A stretch of DNA of 64,000 nucleotides from assembly GCF_041514305.1 (NCBI RefSeq), contig NZ_JBGMWH010000010.1, positions 70,510 to 134,509 of the forward strand, written 5' to 3'. Shown in pieces: positions 23,120 to 31,737 of the stretch (position 1 is its first letter; every line of letters begins with the position of its first letter). Under the pieces are notes generated by a model, which did no database searches, had not been told where the DNA came from, and saw only the letters and a list, made by a program, of their open reading frames with translations. The translations under genes and the position numbers were made by a program. This stretch comes from Salinarimonas chemoclinalis (GTDB taxonomy: Bacteria; Pseudomonadota; Alphaproteobacteria; Rhizobiales; Beijerinckiaceae).

Positions 23120-24592
23120 ATGCCGGCAGTTCAGGAGACGATCGATCGCGTCAAGGCCATCGACGTCGATCAGTACAAGTACGGGTTCGAGACGATCCTC
23201 GAGGTCGACAAGGCTCCCAAGGGGCTCAACGAGGACATCATCCGCTTCATCTCGGCCAAGAAGGACGAGCCGCAGTGGATGCTCGACTGGCGTCTCGACG
23301 CCTACAAGCGCTGGCTCACCATGCAGGAGCCGAACTGGGCGCGGGTGTCCTACGAAAAGATCGATTACAACGACATCTACTACTACGCTGCGCCGAAGAT
23401 GAACGCGGCGCCGAAGTCGCTCGACGAGGTCGATCCCGAGATCCTCAAGGCCTACGAGAAGCTCGGCATCCCGCTGCGCGAGCAGGAAATGCTCGCCGGC
23501 GTCGAGCCGCAGAACCGGGTGGCGGTGGACGCGGTGTTCGATTCGGTCTCGGTCGCCACGACGTTCCGCAAGGAGCTGTCGGCGGCGGGCGTGATCTTCT
23601 GTTCGATCTCGGAAGCGATCCGCGAATATCCCGAATTGGTGAAGAAGTATCTCGGTACGGTCGTGCCGGTTACGGACAACTTCTTCGCGACGCTCAACTG
23701 CGCCGTGTTCACGGACGGAACGTTCGTCTATGTGCCCAAGGGCGTGCGCTGCCCGATGGAGCTGTCAACCTACTTCCGCATCAACGAGAAGAACACCGGC
23801 CAGTTCGAGCGCACGCTGATCATCGCCGACGAGGGGTCCTACGTGAGCTACCTCGAGGGCTGCACGGCACCCCAGCGCGACGAGAACCAGCTGCACGCCG
23901 CCGTGGTCGAGCTGATCGCGCTCGACGACGCGGAGATCAAATACTCGACCGTGCAGAACTGGTACCCGGGCGACGCCAACGGCAAGGGCGGCATCTACAA
24001 CTTCGTCACCAAGCGCGGCGACTGCCGCGGCAAGAACTCGGTCATCACCTGGACCCAGGTCGAGACCGGCTCGGCCATCACCTGGAAGTACCCGTCCTGC
24101 ATCCTGCGCGGCGACGGCTCGCGCGGCGAGTTCTACTCGATCGCGGTGTCGAACGGCATGCAGCAGGTCGATTCGGGCACGAAGATGATCCATCTGGGCA
24201 AGAACACGACCTCGCGGATCATCTCGAAGGGCATCTCGGCGGGCCGCTCGCAGAACACCTATCGCGGCCTCGTCTCGGCGCATCGCAAGGCGTCGGGCGC
24301 GCGCAACTTCACGAACTGCGACAGCCTGCTCATCGGCAATCAGTGCGGCGCGCACACCGTGCCCTACATCGAGTCGAAGAACGCGTCGGCGGTCTTCGAG
24401 CACGAGGCGACCACCTCCAAGATCTCCGAGGACCAGCTGTTCTACTGCATGCAGCGCGGCCTCGACGAGGAGGAGGCGACCGCGCTCATCGTCAACGGCT
24501 TCGTCAAGGACGTCATCCAGAAGCTGCCGATGGAATTCGCGGTCGAGGCGCAGAAGCTGATCGCGATCTCGCTCGAGGGCTCGGTGGGCTGA
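23120..24592 (+). CDS. sufB: Fe-S cluster assembly protein SufB
   Basis: 490 residues, full length. It carries the SufB signature blocks YVPKGVRCPMELSTYFRIN, YLEGCTAP, and NCDSLLIGNQCGAHTVPYIE, with the conserved Cys used for cluster or persulfide transfer. SufB forms the SufBC2D scaffold that builds clusters on sulfur passed from the desulfurase. The ATG at 23120 follows AGGAGG by 6 bases; a GTG two codons earlier is ruled out by the spacing. Confidence 0.97.
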   Translation: MPAVQETIDRVKAIDVDQYKYGFETILEVDKAPKGLNEDIIRFISAKKDEPQWMLDWRLDAYKRWLTMQEPNWARVSYEKIDYNDIYYYAAPKMNAAPKSLDEVDPEILKAYEKLGIPLREQEMLAGVEPQNRVAVDAVFDSVSVATTFRKELSAAGVIFCSISEAIREYPELVKKYLGTVVPVTDNFFATLNCAVFTDGTFVYVPKGVRCPMELSTYFRINEKNTGQFERTLIIADEGSYVSYLEGCTAPQRDENQLHAAVVELIALDDAEIKYSTVQNWYPGDANGKGGIYNFVTKRGDCRGKNSVITWTQVETGSAITWKYPSCILRGDGSRGEFYSIAVSNGMQQVDSGTKMIHLGKNTTSRIISKGISAGRSQNTYRGLVSAHRKASGARNFTNCDSLLIGNQCGAHTVPYIESKNASAVFEHEATTSKISEDQLFYCMQRGLDEEEATALIVNGFVKDVIQKLPMEFAVEAQKLIAISLEGSVG

Positions 24593-24704
24593 TCGCCCTC
24601 GCCGATCGTCGCCGGCCCGGCCGCGGCCGAGCGCGCGAGGCCCGGTCCTCGCCGCGCTCCCACCGACCGGCTACCAAGCAATCTGAACGGACGGACCCCA
24701 CGTT

Positions 24705-25457
24705 ATGCTCGAAATCAAGAACCTCGTCGCCGAGATCGAGGGCAAGCGCATCCTCGACGGCCTGACCCTCACCGTGAACGACGGCGAGACCGCCGCCATC
24801 ATGGGCCCGAACGGGTCCGGCAAGTCGACGCTCTCCTACATCATCGCCGGCAAGGAGGACTACGAGATCCTCGACGGCGAGATCCTGCTCGACGGCGAGA
24901 ACATCCTCGAGATGGAGGCCTTCGAGCGCGCCGCCGCCGGCGTGTTCCTGGCCTTCCAGTATCCGCTCGAGATCCCCGGCGTCGCCACGATGACCTTCCT
25001 CAAGGCCGCGCTCAACGCCCAGCGCCGCGCCCGCGAGGAGACCGAGCTGACCACGCCCGAGTTCATGAAGGCCGTCCAGGAGGCCGCCGCCAGGCTCGAG
25101 ATCCCGCGCGACATGCTCAAGCGCGCGCTCAACGTCGGCTTCTCCGGCGGCGAGAAGAAGCGCATGGAGATCCTCCAGATGGCGCTGCTCCAGCCGCGCA
25201 TGTGCATCCTCGACGAGACGGATTCCGGGCTCGACATCGACGCGCTGCGCGTCGTCTCGGAGGGCGTCAACGCGCTGAAGTCGGACAAGCGCGCCTTTCT
25301 CGTCATCACCCACTACCAGCGGCTCCTCAACTACATCGTGCCCGACACGGTGCACGTGATGGCCAACGGCAGGATCATGCGCTCGGGCGGCAAGGAGCTC
25401 GCCCTCGAGCTCGAGGCGAGCGGCTACGCCGACTACAAGGCCCAGGAGGCCGCGTGA
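24705..25457 (+). CDS. sufC: Fe-S cluster assembly ATPase SufC
   Basis: 250 residues, ABC-type ATPase. Walker A is GPNGSGKST, the Q-loop lies in FLAFQYPLEIPGV, the signature is FSGGEKKRME, Walker B is CILDETDSGLDID and the switch His is in VITHYQRLL. The DETDSGLDIDAL block is diagnostic for SufC, whose ATP cycle drives SufBD opening. The TGA stop overlaps the sufD ATG by one base. Confidence 0.98.
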   Translation: MLEIKNLVAEIEGKRILDGLTLTVNDGETAAIMGPNGSGKSTLSYIIAGKEDYEILDGEILLDGENILEMEAFERAAAGVFLAFQYPLEIPGVATMTFLKAALNAQRRAREETELTTPEFMKAVQEAAARLEIPRDMLKRALNVGFSGGEKKRMEILQMALLQPRMCILDETDSGLDIDALRVVSEGVNALKSDKRAFLVITHYQRLLNYIVPDTVHVMANGRIMRSGGKELALELEASGYADYKAQEAA

Positions 25458-26761
25458 TGGCCGAGGTCGCCACCCTGAAGACGCCCGCGGAGACGGCGCT
25501 CGCCGATCTCTTCGCGCGCTCGAAGAGCCTGCTCCCCGGCGACGCGCGCTCGCGCGAGGACGCCTTCCACCGCTTCGCGGAGAAGGGCCTGCCTCATCGC
25601 CGCGTCGAGGAGTGGAAGTACACCGATCTGCGCGCGCTGATGCGCGAGGTCGCGCCGCTCGCCGAGAAGCCGTCGGAGGCCGACGTCGCGCGGGCGCTCT
25701 CGGTCGAGAGCGTCTTCGCCGCCGCCGCGCCCGCGACGATCGCCTTCGTCGACGGACACCTCGCCACGGCGGACGCGATGCCCGCCGGCGTGACGGCCGT
25801 GCCGCTGGCCGAGGCGCTGGCCGAGGGACATCCGCTGCTGGCGAAGCTCGGCGCCGTGACGGACGCCGAGGGCAACGCCGCCTACGCGCTCAACGCCGCC
25901 TTCATGACGGACGGCGTCGTGCTGCACGTCACCGGCGCCGTCGAGGGGCGGGTCGCGCTGCGCTTCGTCACGGCGTGCGCGCGTCCGGCGGCGACCGCCA
26001 CGCGCGTCCTCGTCGTGGTGGAGCCGGACGCGGCGATCTCGCTGCTCGAGACGCACGAGAGCGCGCACGGCGTCGCGCATCAGCCCAATTCCGTCGTCGA
26101 GTTCGTCGTCGGCGACCGGGCGAAGGTCGCGCACGTACGGCTCGACGCCAACGGCGACAAGGCGCTGGCACTCTCGACCATCACGGCGCATCTCGGCGCG
26201 GAGGTCGCGTTCGGCACCCGCAACGTGGTCGCCGGCTCCGCGGTCTCGCGCCACCAGGTCTGGATGACCTTCGCGGGCGCGGACTCGCACGGAGCGGTGC
26301 GCGGCGCGACGATGCTGTCTGGCGACCAGCACGCCGACACGACGCTCGTGGTCGATCATCTGGCCACGGGCTGCGAGAGCCGCGAGCTGTTCAAGCACGC
26401 CATCGACGGGCGTGGCACCGGCGTGTTCCAGGGGCGCATCAACGTCGCGCCGGCCGCGCAGAAGACCGACGGCAAGATGATGTCGGCCGCCGTCCTCCTC
26501 TCGGAGGAGGGCACGATGATGAACAAGCCCGAGCTCGAGATCTTCGCCGACGACGTGCAGTGTGCCCACGGCGCCACCTGCGGGCAGCTCGACGACGACC
26601 TCCTGTTCTACCTCATGGCCCGCGGCCTGCCGCGGCCGGAGGCGGAGGCGCTGCTCATCGAGTCCTTCCTCGGCGAGGCCGTCGAGGAGGGCCTCGACGA
26701 CGAGCTCGTCGGCGAGGCCCTGATGGGCATCGTCGAGGCCTGGCTGAAGGCGCGCGGCTGA
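25457..26761 (+). CDS. sufD: Fe-S cluster assembly protein SufD
   Basis: 434 residues. The N-terminal domain has RVEEWKYTDLRAL and the C-terminal beta-helix has HGATCGQLDDDLLFYLMARG with PEAEALLIESFLGE, the SufD family core. It pairs with SufB in the scaffold; the invariant His near the C-terminal CxHGA(T/S) motif supports iron entry. Translation starts at ATG 25457, with AGGAGG 7 bases upstream inside sufC. Confidence 0.97.
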   Translation: MAEVATLKTPAETALADLFARSKSLLPGDARSREDAFHRFAEKGLPHRRVEEWKYTDLRALMREVAPLAEKPSEADVARALSVESVFAAAAPATIAFVDGHLATADAMPAGVTAVPLAEALAEGHPLLAKLGAVTDAEGNAAYALNAAFMTDGVVLHVTGAVEGRVALRFVTACARPAATATRVLVVVEPDAAISLLETHESAHGVAHQPNSVVEFVVGDRAKVAHVRLDANGDKALALSTITAHLGAEVAFGTRNVVAGSAVSRHQVWMTFAGADSHGAVRGATMLSGDQHADTTLVVDHLATGCESRELFKHAIDGRGTGVFQGRINVAPAAQKTDGKMMSAAVLLSEEGTMMNKPELEIFADDVQCAHGATCGQLDDDLLFYLMARGLPRPEAEALLIESFLGEAVEEGLDDELVGEALMGIVEAWLKARG

Positions 26762-26775
26762 CCCCCTCACCCCTG

Positions 26776-26799
26776 CCCCTCTCCCGCCCGGGAGAGGGG
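26776..26799. repeat. short palindromic repeat between sufD and sufS
   Basis: CCCCTCTCCCG and CGGGAGAGGGG form an 11-bp hairpin with a 2-base centre, preceded by CCCTCACCCCTG. This wording recurs between genes of many proteobacteria and matches the arms of the larger repeats in this window. It lies inside the suf operon and may attenuate or stabilise the transcript. Confidence 0.75.
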
Positions 26800-26814
26800 T
26801 TTCGGAGGCGAACC

Positions 26815-28068
26815 ATGGACACGAAGACGACCGCCCTCCCCTACGATGTCGAGGCCGTGCGGCGGGACTTCCCGATCCTCGCGCAGCAGGTCTACGGCCG
26901 GCCGCTCGTCTACCTCGACAACGCCGCCTCGGCCCAGAAGCCGAAGGCGGTGATCGAGGCCATGTCGCACGCCATGGAGACGGGCTACGCCAACGTCCAC
27001 CGCGGCCTGCACTACATGGCGAACGTCGCCACCGAGGGGTTCGAGGCCGCGCGCGCGACCGTGCGGGACTTCCTCAACGCCGGCTCCACCGACGAGATCG
27101 TCTTCACCCGCAACGCCACCGCCGCCTACAACCTCGTCGCCGACTGCTTCGGGCGGATGGGCGGGGAGCACGGCATCGGCGAGGGCGACGAGATCGTGCT
27201 CTCGATCATGGAGCACCACTCCAACATCGTGCCCTGGCACTACCTTCGCGAGCGCAAGGGCGCCGTGATCAAGTGGGTGCCGGTCTCCGACGAGGGCGAG
27301 TTCCTGTTCGAGGAGTACGAGAAACTGCTCGGCCCGCGCACGAAGATGGTCGCGGTCACGCAGATGTCGAACGCGCTCGGCACCATCACACCGATGGGTG
27401 CGATCATCGAGGCGGCGCACGCCCGCGGCATCCCGGTGCTCGTCGACGGCGCGCAGTCGGCGGTGCACATGGAGGTCGACGTCCGGGCGCTCGACGCCGA
27501 CTTCTTCGTCATGACCGGCCACAAGCTCTACGGCCCCACCGGCATCGGCGTGCTCTACGGCAAGAAGGCATGGCTCGACCGCATGCCGCCCTTCGAGGGC
27601 GGCGGCGAGATGATCGAGACCGTGACGACCGACGGCGTCACCTACAACGAGCCGCCCCACCGCTTCGAGGCCGGCACGCCCGCGATCCTGGAGGCGATCG
27701 GGCTCGGCGCGGCGTTGCGCTACATGACGGCGCTCGGGCGCGGGAACATCGTCGCGCACGAGACGATGCTGCGCGATTACGCCAAGGCGCGGCTCGGCGA
27801 GATGAACTCCATCCGCCTGATCGGCCAGGCGCGGGACAAGGGCGCGATCTTCTCCTTCGAGATGAAGGGCGCGCACGCCCACGACGTCGCCACGGTCATC
27901 GACCGGCAGGGCGTCGCGGTGCGCGCGGGCACGCATTGCGCCATGCCGCTCCTGCAGCGCTTCGGCGTCACCTCCACCTGCCGGGCGTCGTTCGGCCTCT
28001 ACAACACGCGCGAGGAAGTCGATATGCTCGTCGACGCGTTGCGCAAGGCCGAGACCCTGTTCGCCTGA
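26815..28068 (+). CDS. sufS: cysteine desulfurase SufS
   Basis: 417 residues, class V PLP enzyme of the SufS/CsdA type. It begins YLDNAASAQKPKAV, has HRGLHYMA, the PLP Lys in MTGHKLYGPTGIGVLYGK and the catalytic Cys region RAGTHCAMPLLQRFG, with the Arg of CRASFGLYN. It would feed sulfur to SufBCD through a SufE/SufU-type partner, not found in this operon. The ATG at 26815 follows GGAGG by about 6 bases. Confidence 0.97.
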   Translation: MDTKTTALPYDVEAVRRDFPILAQQVYGRPLVYLDNAASAQKPKAVIEAMSHAMETGYANVHRGLHYMANVATEGFEAARATVRDFLNAGSTDEIVFTRNATAAYNLVADCFGRMGGEHGIGEGDEIVLSIMEHHSNIVPWHYLRERKGAVIKWVPVSDEGEFLFEEYEKLLGPRTKMVAVTQMSNALGTITPMGAIIEAAHARGIPVLVDGAQSAVHMEVDVRALDADFFVMTGHKLYGPTGIGVLYGKKAWLDRMPPFEGGGEMIETVTTDGVTYNEPPHRFEAGTPAILEAIGLGAALRYMTALGRGNIVAHETMLRDYAKARLGEMNSIRLIGQARDKGAIFSFEMKGAHAHDVATVIDRQGVAVRAGTHCAMPLLQRFGVTSTCRASFGLYNTREEVDMLVDALRKAETLFA

Positions 28069-28085
28069 CGCGAGGAATTCCCCCG

Positions 28086-28487
28086 ATGAGCGAGACCCCC
28101 GTGACGGACACGCCCCACCCCAACGAGCCGCAGGTCGCCACCACCGGCGAGGCGGGCGGCTCCGGCCTGCCGCCGGAGGAGATCGATCGCCTCACCGACG
28201 ACATCGTCGCGGCGCTCAAGACGGTCTACGATCCGGAGATCCCCGCCGACATCTACGAACTCGGCCTGATCTACCGCGTCGAGATATCCGACGAGCGCAA
28301 GGTCGCCATCGACATGACGCTCACCTCGCCCGGCTGCCCGGTCGCGGGCGAGATGCCGGGCTGGGTGGAGAACGCGGTCTCGGCCGTTCAGGGCGTCCAG
28401 GAGGTCGACGTGCAGATCGTCTTCGACCCGCCGTGGGACCAGAGCCGCATGTCCGACGAGGCCCGCGTCGCGCTCGACATGTGGTGA
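28086..28487 (+). CDS. sufT: SufT-like DUF59 (MIP18 family) protein
   Basis: 133 residues. After a disordered acidic N-terminal 35 residues comes the DUF59 core: VYDPEIPADIYELGLIYRV, DMTLTSPGCPVAGEMPGWVE and the final DPPWDQSRMSDEAR. The Cys in SPGCP is the reactive residue of the family. SufT-type proteins assist delivery of Fe-S clusters to client enzymes. It follows sufS by 17 bases. Confidence 0.93.
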   Translation: MSETPVTDTPHPNEPQVATTGEAGGSGLPPEEIDRLTDDIVAALKTVYDPEIPADIYELGLIYRVEISDERKVAIDMTLTSPGCPVAGEMPGWVENAVSAVQGVQEVDVQIVFDPPWDQSRMSDEARVALDMW

Positions 28488-28591
28488 GCCGATCTTCGCG
28501 CGCCACGTGTATCAGTCGAGGAGACGCGATCTGGATTGCGTTCGCGTTCGTTCTGGTGCATGATCTCTCCATTGCCACGGAGGGACGGTAG

Positions 28592-28921
28592 ATGACCAAG
28601 CGCACGCCGGGCGGAGGCTTCGGGGAGAGGCCGCAGACGCCGTTCGATGTGGATGCGTTCGACCTGAGCGATCCGGACCTGCTGGAGGCGCTCGACTGCG
28701 TCGCCCAGGAGCCCGGCTCCTCGGGCGGGCATCCGCCGGATTCGCCGGAGGGGCGGCGGGCGCAGCTCGCGTACTTGAACGCACTGATCGAGGAGGGGCT
28801 GCGGGCGAGCGAGGCCGGCGACGTGCTCGGTGCGGAGGAATCCGCGGCCGTGCTGGAAGCCCTCGCCGAGGGGCGCGCACCTCCGATCCCCGACTGGGTC
28901 ATCGAGACGTACGGCCCCTGA
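28592..28921 (+). CDS. putative antitoxin of the ParD type
   Basis: 109 residues. The N-terminus is disordered and acidic; the C-terminal part, RAQLAYLNALIEEGLRASEAG followed by an acidic Ala/Glu helix, resembles antitoxin tails that bind ParE toxins. There is no clear DNA-binding fold. GGAGGGA precedes the ATG. It is directly followed by a ParE-like gene, which supports the assignment. The pair lies between sufT and sufA. Confidence 0.6.
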   Translation: MTKRTPGGGFGERPQTPFDVDAFDLSDPDLLEALDCVAQEPGSSGGHPPDSPEGRRAQLAYLNALIEEGLRASEAGDVLGAEESAAVLEALAEGRAPPIPDWVIETYGP

Positions 28922-28933
28922 GCGCTCCCGTTC

Positions 28934-29266
28934 GTGAAGATCGGCCGCCTCCTGCTCACCGCTCCCGCCACGGCGGACTTGGGGCGGGCGTTCCTCTGGC
29001 TCACACAGCCGGGAGCGGGGTCCGGGGCCGCGGCCCGGCTCTCTGCCCTCACCAGCGCGCTCCACGACCTCCCGAACACACCCTACCGTTGGCCGCTCCA
29101 TCGAGGCTCTGTGGTGCTGCGTCGCCGGTCCGTTCGCGACGGGTACGTCGTGCTCTATCGCGTGCTCGAGGATCATCCCGAGGTCTCCCCGGGAGAGCTC
29201 GTGATCGACGTCCTGAGCGTCGTCGGCCCCGGCGAGGGCCGCGGGCGCAGCGGCAGCGCCGCCTGA
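28934..29266 (+). CDS. ParE/RelE-family toxin
   Basis: 110 residues. A helical hairpin N-terminus is followed by TPYRWPLHRGSVVLRRRSVRDGYVVLYRVLED and VIDVLSVVGPGEG, the strand order and Tyr/Arg residues of the RelE/ParE fold. It is probably a gyrase-directed or ribosome-directed toxin. The start is GTG at 28934, 12 bases after the antitoxin stop, without a strong ribosome site, which would keep its level below that of the antitoxin. Confidence 0.75.
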   Translation: MKIGRLLLTAPATADLGRAFLWLTQPGAGSGAAARLSALTSALHDLPNTPYRWPLHRGSVVLRRRSVRDGYVVLYRVLEDHPEVSPGELVIDVLSVVGPGEGRGRSGSAA

Positions 29267-29375
29267 CCACGCCTCGGCGTTTTCCCGCCCCTCGACCTGC
29301 GCCGCTGTCGTGATTATGTTGGGCGGACGAGACCTCGCGAAGCCCGGGCCTTGAACCCGGTGGGAGAGCGTGCGG

Positions 29376-29765
29376 ATGTTCGGGAATCTCAAGGTCGTGA
29401 CGCTGACCGATGCGGCGGCGGAGCGAATCAAGACGATCGTCGGCAAGTCCGGCAAGGCCGGGTCCGGCAAGCCCGTGGAGGGCCTGCGCGTCGGCGTGAA
29501 GAACGGCGGCTGCGCCGGCATGGCCTACGTCATGGACCTCGTCGACAGCCCCCAGCCGGGGGACGAGGTCGTGGAGGACAAGGGCGCCAAGGTCTTCGTC
29601 GACCCCAAGGCGGTGCTGTTCCTGCTCGGCACCGAGATGGACTTCAAGGTCGACAAGCTCTCCGCCCAGTTCGTCTTCAACAATCCCAACCAGACGTCTG
29701 CCTGCGGCTGCGGCGAATCGGTCGCCCTCTCGCCGGCGAAGCTCGACCGCGCCGACGCGCGCTGA
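29376..29765 (+). CDS. sufA: A-type Fe-S carrier SufA
   Basis: 129 residues, HesB/IscA family. The three conserved Cys are present: one in KNGGCAGMAY and two in TSACGCGES. It receives clusters from SufBCD and passes them on. The ATG at 29376 is chosen since GGGAGAG lies 7 bases upstream and only 1 base from the in-frame GTG at 29370. It lies downstream of the toxin-antitoxin pair, so it may no longer share the suf transcript fully. Confidence 0.95.
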   Translation: MFGNLKVVTLTDAAAERIKTIVGKSGKAGSGKPVEGLRVGVKNGGCAGMAYVMDLVDSPQPGDEVVEDKGAKVFVDPKAVLFLLGTEMDFKVDKLSAQFVFNNPNQTSACGCGESVALSPAKLDRADAR

Positions 29766-29781
29766 GTGGCCATTCCGCGCC

Positions 29782-30150
29782 ATGGACGAGGCGGCGATCC
29801 AGGACCTCTTCGCCGCCGCGCCGGAGTTCGCCCCCATCCGCACGCGCCGCATGTTCGGCGGGCTCGGCGTCTACGCGGGCGCGGCGATGGTCGCGCTCGT
29901 CGCCCGTGGCGAGCTTTACCTGAAGGTGGACGCCGAGACGAAGCCCGCCTTCGAGGCAGCCGGCGCCCGCCCCTTCGTCTACGAGTCGAAGGGGACGCGC
30001 GCGACGATGAGCTATCGGTCGCTCCCCGACGCCGCGCAGGACGACCCGGACGAGGCCGCCCGCTATGGACGCCTCGCGCTCGCCGCCGCGCGCCGGGCGC
30101 TGGCGGCTCGCGAGACGCGCCGCAGGCCGCGCAGGCGCGCCACCGCGTGA
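29782..30150 (+). CDS. TfoX/Sxy N-terminal domain protein
   Basis: 122 residues. The TfoX_N pattern is RTRRMFGGLGVYAGAAMVALV, then LYLKVDAETKPAFEAAGARPF and a final MSYRSLPD with an Arg/Ala-rich tail. In gamma-proteobacteria Sxy activates competence genes with CRP; in alphaproteobacteria the free-standing domain has no known role. It is 16 bases after sufA. Confidence 0.9.
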   Translation: MDEAAIQDLFAAAPEFAPIRTRRMFGGLGVYAGAAMVALVARGELYLKVDAETKPAFEAAGARPFVYESKGTRATMSYRSLPDAAQDDPDEAARYGRLALAAARRALAARETRRRPRRRATA

Positions 30151-30160
30151 CGAGCATCGT

Positions 30161-30363
30161 TCACGGCGCCCGCATCCCCCAGGCCGGGAACGGATCCTCG
30201 AGATCGCGATAGGCGGCCGGGTCGAAACCCGCGTCGACCACCGAGCCGAGAAGGCACGAATCGAGCGCGGTGCGTGGTTGAGGAGCGTCGTCTTGCCGGC
30301 TCCGAGGAAGCCGGAGAGCACGGTGACGGGCAAGCGGGCGTCGGCTGGTGCGGTCGTTTGCAC
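30161..30363 (-). pseudogene. remnant of a COG0523/CobW-type zinc-chaperone GTPase gene
   Basis: The first 29 codons from GTG 30361-30363 read a normal start including LPVTVLSGFLGAGKTTLLNH with an intact Walker A. The sequence then jumps, in another frame, into a typical C-terminal end: ALDSCLL... and DLEDPFPAWG. The roughly 300 residues between are missing, so this is an internal deletion that joined both ends. The intact protein would be a zinc-regulated GTPase metal chaperone. The Zur-like box upstream is still present. Confidence 0.85.
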
Positions 30364-30382
30364 GGATCATCCCTTGGCAAAT

Positions 30383-30402
30383 GTAATGTTATAACGTACC
30401 TG
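30383..30402. promoter_or_regulatory. Zur-like box between the cobW remnant and aztD
   Basis: AATGTTATAACGTA with the palindromic core GTTATAAC (30388-30395) resembles alphaproteobacterial Zur operators (AATGTTATAACATT type). It sits 20-40 bases from the remnant start and about 75 bases before aztD, in the right place to control both. Flank symmetry is imperfect. Confidence 0.65.
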
Positions 30403-30476
30403 TACTTCGCGTCCGCTCGACGGTCGAGGCCGGGCGTCGGCCGACCGTGCGGGCGACGAACACAAGGAGACTCGTC

Positions 30477-31694
30477 ATGATAGTCAGCGCTCGGACGGCG
30501 CCCCTCGCGCTCGCGCTGTCCCTCGCCTGCTCACCGGCCGCCTTCGCGCACGGCGACCACGATCACGGGCACGACCACGACACCCCGACGGCGGTGCGCG
30601 CCTTCGTGGCCGACGCGATCGACGGGACCGTGCGGGCCTTCGACATCGAGAGCGCCGAGCAGATCGGCACATTCACGATGGATGCGCCGGCGCGGCTGCA
30701 TCGCGGGGCCACGACGGGGACGATCGTCGCGTCGATGCCGACCGGCGACGCGGTCGCCTTCATCGGCACGGGCGTGTCGCTCGAGGATCACGGCGATCAT
30801 GCCGATCTCGTGCTCGAAGCGCCGACGCTCCTGCCGGCCAGACTGACGGGAGGCCGCCCGGCGCACGTCAACCGAGACGGGAGCCGGATCGCGGTCTTCT
30901 TCGACGACGACGGCGCGGCGCAGCTCATCGGCGAGGCCGAGCTGACCGAAGCCGACGTGGCGGTGGAAACGATCTCGGCCGGCGTCCCGCATCATGGCCT
31001 GGCGAAGCCCGTCGGTGGCTTGCTCGCGATCTCGGTGCCCGCCGAAGGCGAGCGCCTGCCGGTCGCCGTGTCGCTCCTCGGGGCCGAGGGCGCGCCGCTG
31101 GTACGGGCGGAGTGCGCACGCCTTCACGGGGAGGGGCAGAGCGGCTCGGTGCTCGCCTTCGGCTGCGCGGACGCGGTCGCCTTCGTCGACACGGCGGCGA
31201 GCCCACCGCGCGCCTGGCGCCACGCCTATGCGGCCGAGCCCGGCGGCGAGCGCATGGTGCGCAACATCCAGGGCGCCGTCGCCTTCCGCAGCTTCCTCGC
31301 CGACTTCGGGCCCGACGGCATGGTCGTCGTCGACCCGAGCGCGGAAGACGGTTTCGCCTTCGTCCAGCTGCCGGCGCGGCGCATGCATTTCGCGCTCGAC
31401 GCCGATCCCGGTGACACCGGGTGGGTCGTCGTCGAGGACGGCCGGCTCCTGAAGCTCAACGCGCTCACGGGTGCGATCCTGGGCGAGGTCGCCGTGACCG
31501 ATCGATACACCATGGAGCAGGGCGTCGTCCGTCCGCGGATCTCGGTCGCCGGTGGGCACGTCGTCGTCACGGACCCGGCCGCCGGCGAGATCGTCGTCGT
31601 CGACGGGGCGACGATGGCGGTCGAGCGGCGCATCGCCGTCGGCGGCGAGCCGGGCGACGTCGTGCTCGTTTCCGCGAGCGGCGCCGCGCACTGA
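30477..31694 (+). CDS. aztD: periplasmic zinc metallochaperone AztD
   Basis: 405 residues. A signal peptide (1-24) is followed by a His/Asp-rich zinc-binding stretch HGDHDHGHDHD (25-35) and a beta-propeller of repeats such as VADAIDGTVRAFDIE and RISVAGGHVVVTDPAAGEIVVVDG. In Paracoccus AztD hands zinc to the ABC-binding protein AztC. No aztABC genes are adjacent. The ATG at 30477 follows AAGGAGA by 6 bases. Confidence 0.9.
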   Translation: MIVSARTAPLALALSLACSPAAFAHGDHDHGHDHDTPTAVRAFVADAIDGTVRAFDIESAEQIGTFTMDAPARLHRGATTGTIVASMPTGDAVAFIGTGVSLEDHGDHADLVLEAPTLLPARLTGGRPAHVNRDGSRIAVFFDDDGAAQLIGEAELTEADVAVETISAGVPHHGLAKPVGGLLAISVPAEGERLPVAVSLLGAEGAPLVRAECARLHGEGQSGSVLAFGCADAVAFVDTAASPPRAWRHAYAAEPGGERMVRNIQGAVAFRSFLADFGPDGMVVVDPSAEDGFAFVQLPARRMHFALDADPGDTGWVVVEDGRLLKLNALTGAILGEVAVTDRYTMEQGVVRPRISVAGGHVVVTDPAAGEIVVVDGATMAVERRIAVGGEPGDVVLVSASGAAH

Positions 31695-31702
31695 CGGCGA
31701 AC

Positions 31703-31734
31703 GCCGGCGCGGCGGGGAGGCCCGCCGCGCCGGC
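31703..31734. terminator. hairpin between aztD and xth
   Basis: A perfect 14-bp G+C stem (31703-31716 with 31721-31734) with a GAGG loop between convergent genes. The following TTCT is a poor U-tract on the plus strand. It may act for both directions. Confidence 0.6.
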
Positions 31735-31737
31735 TTC

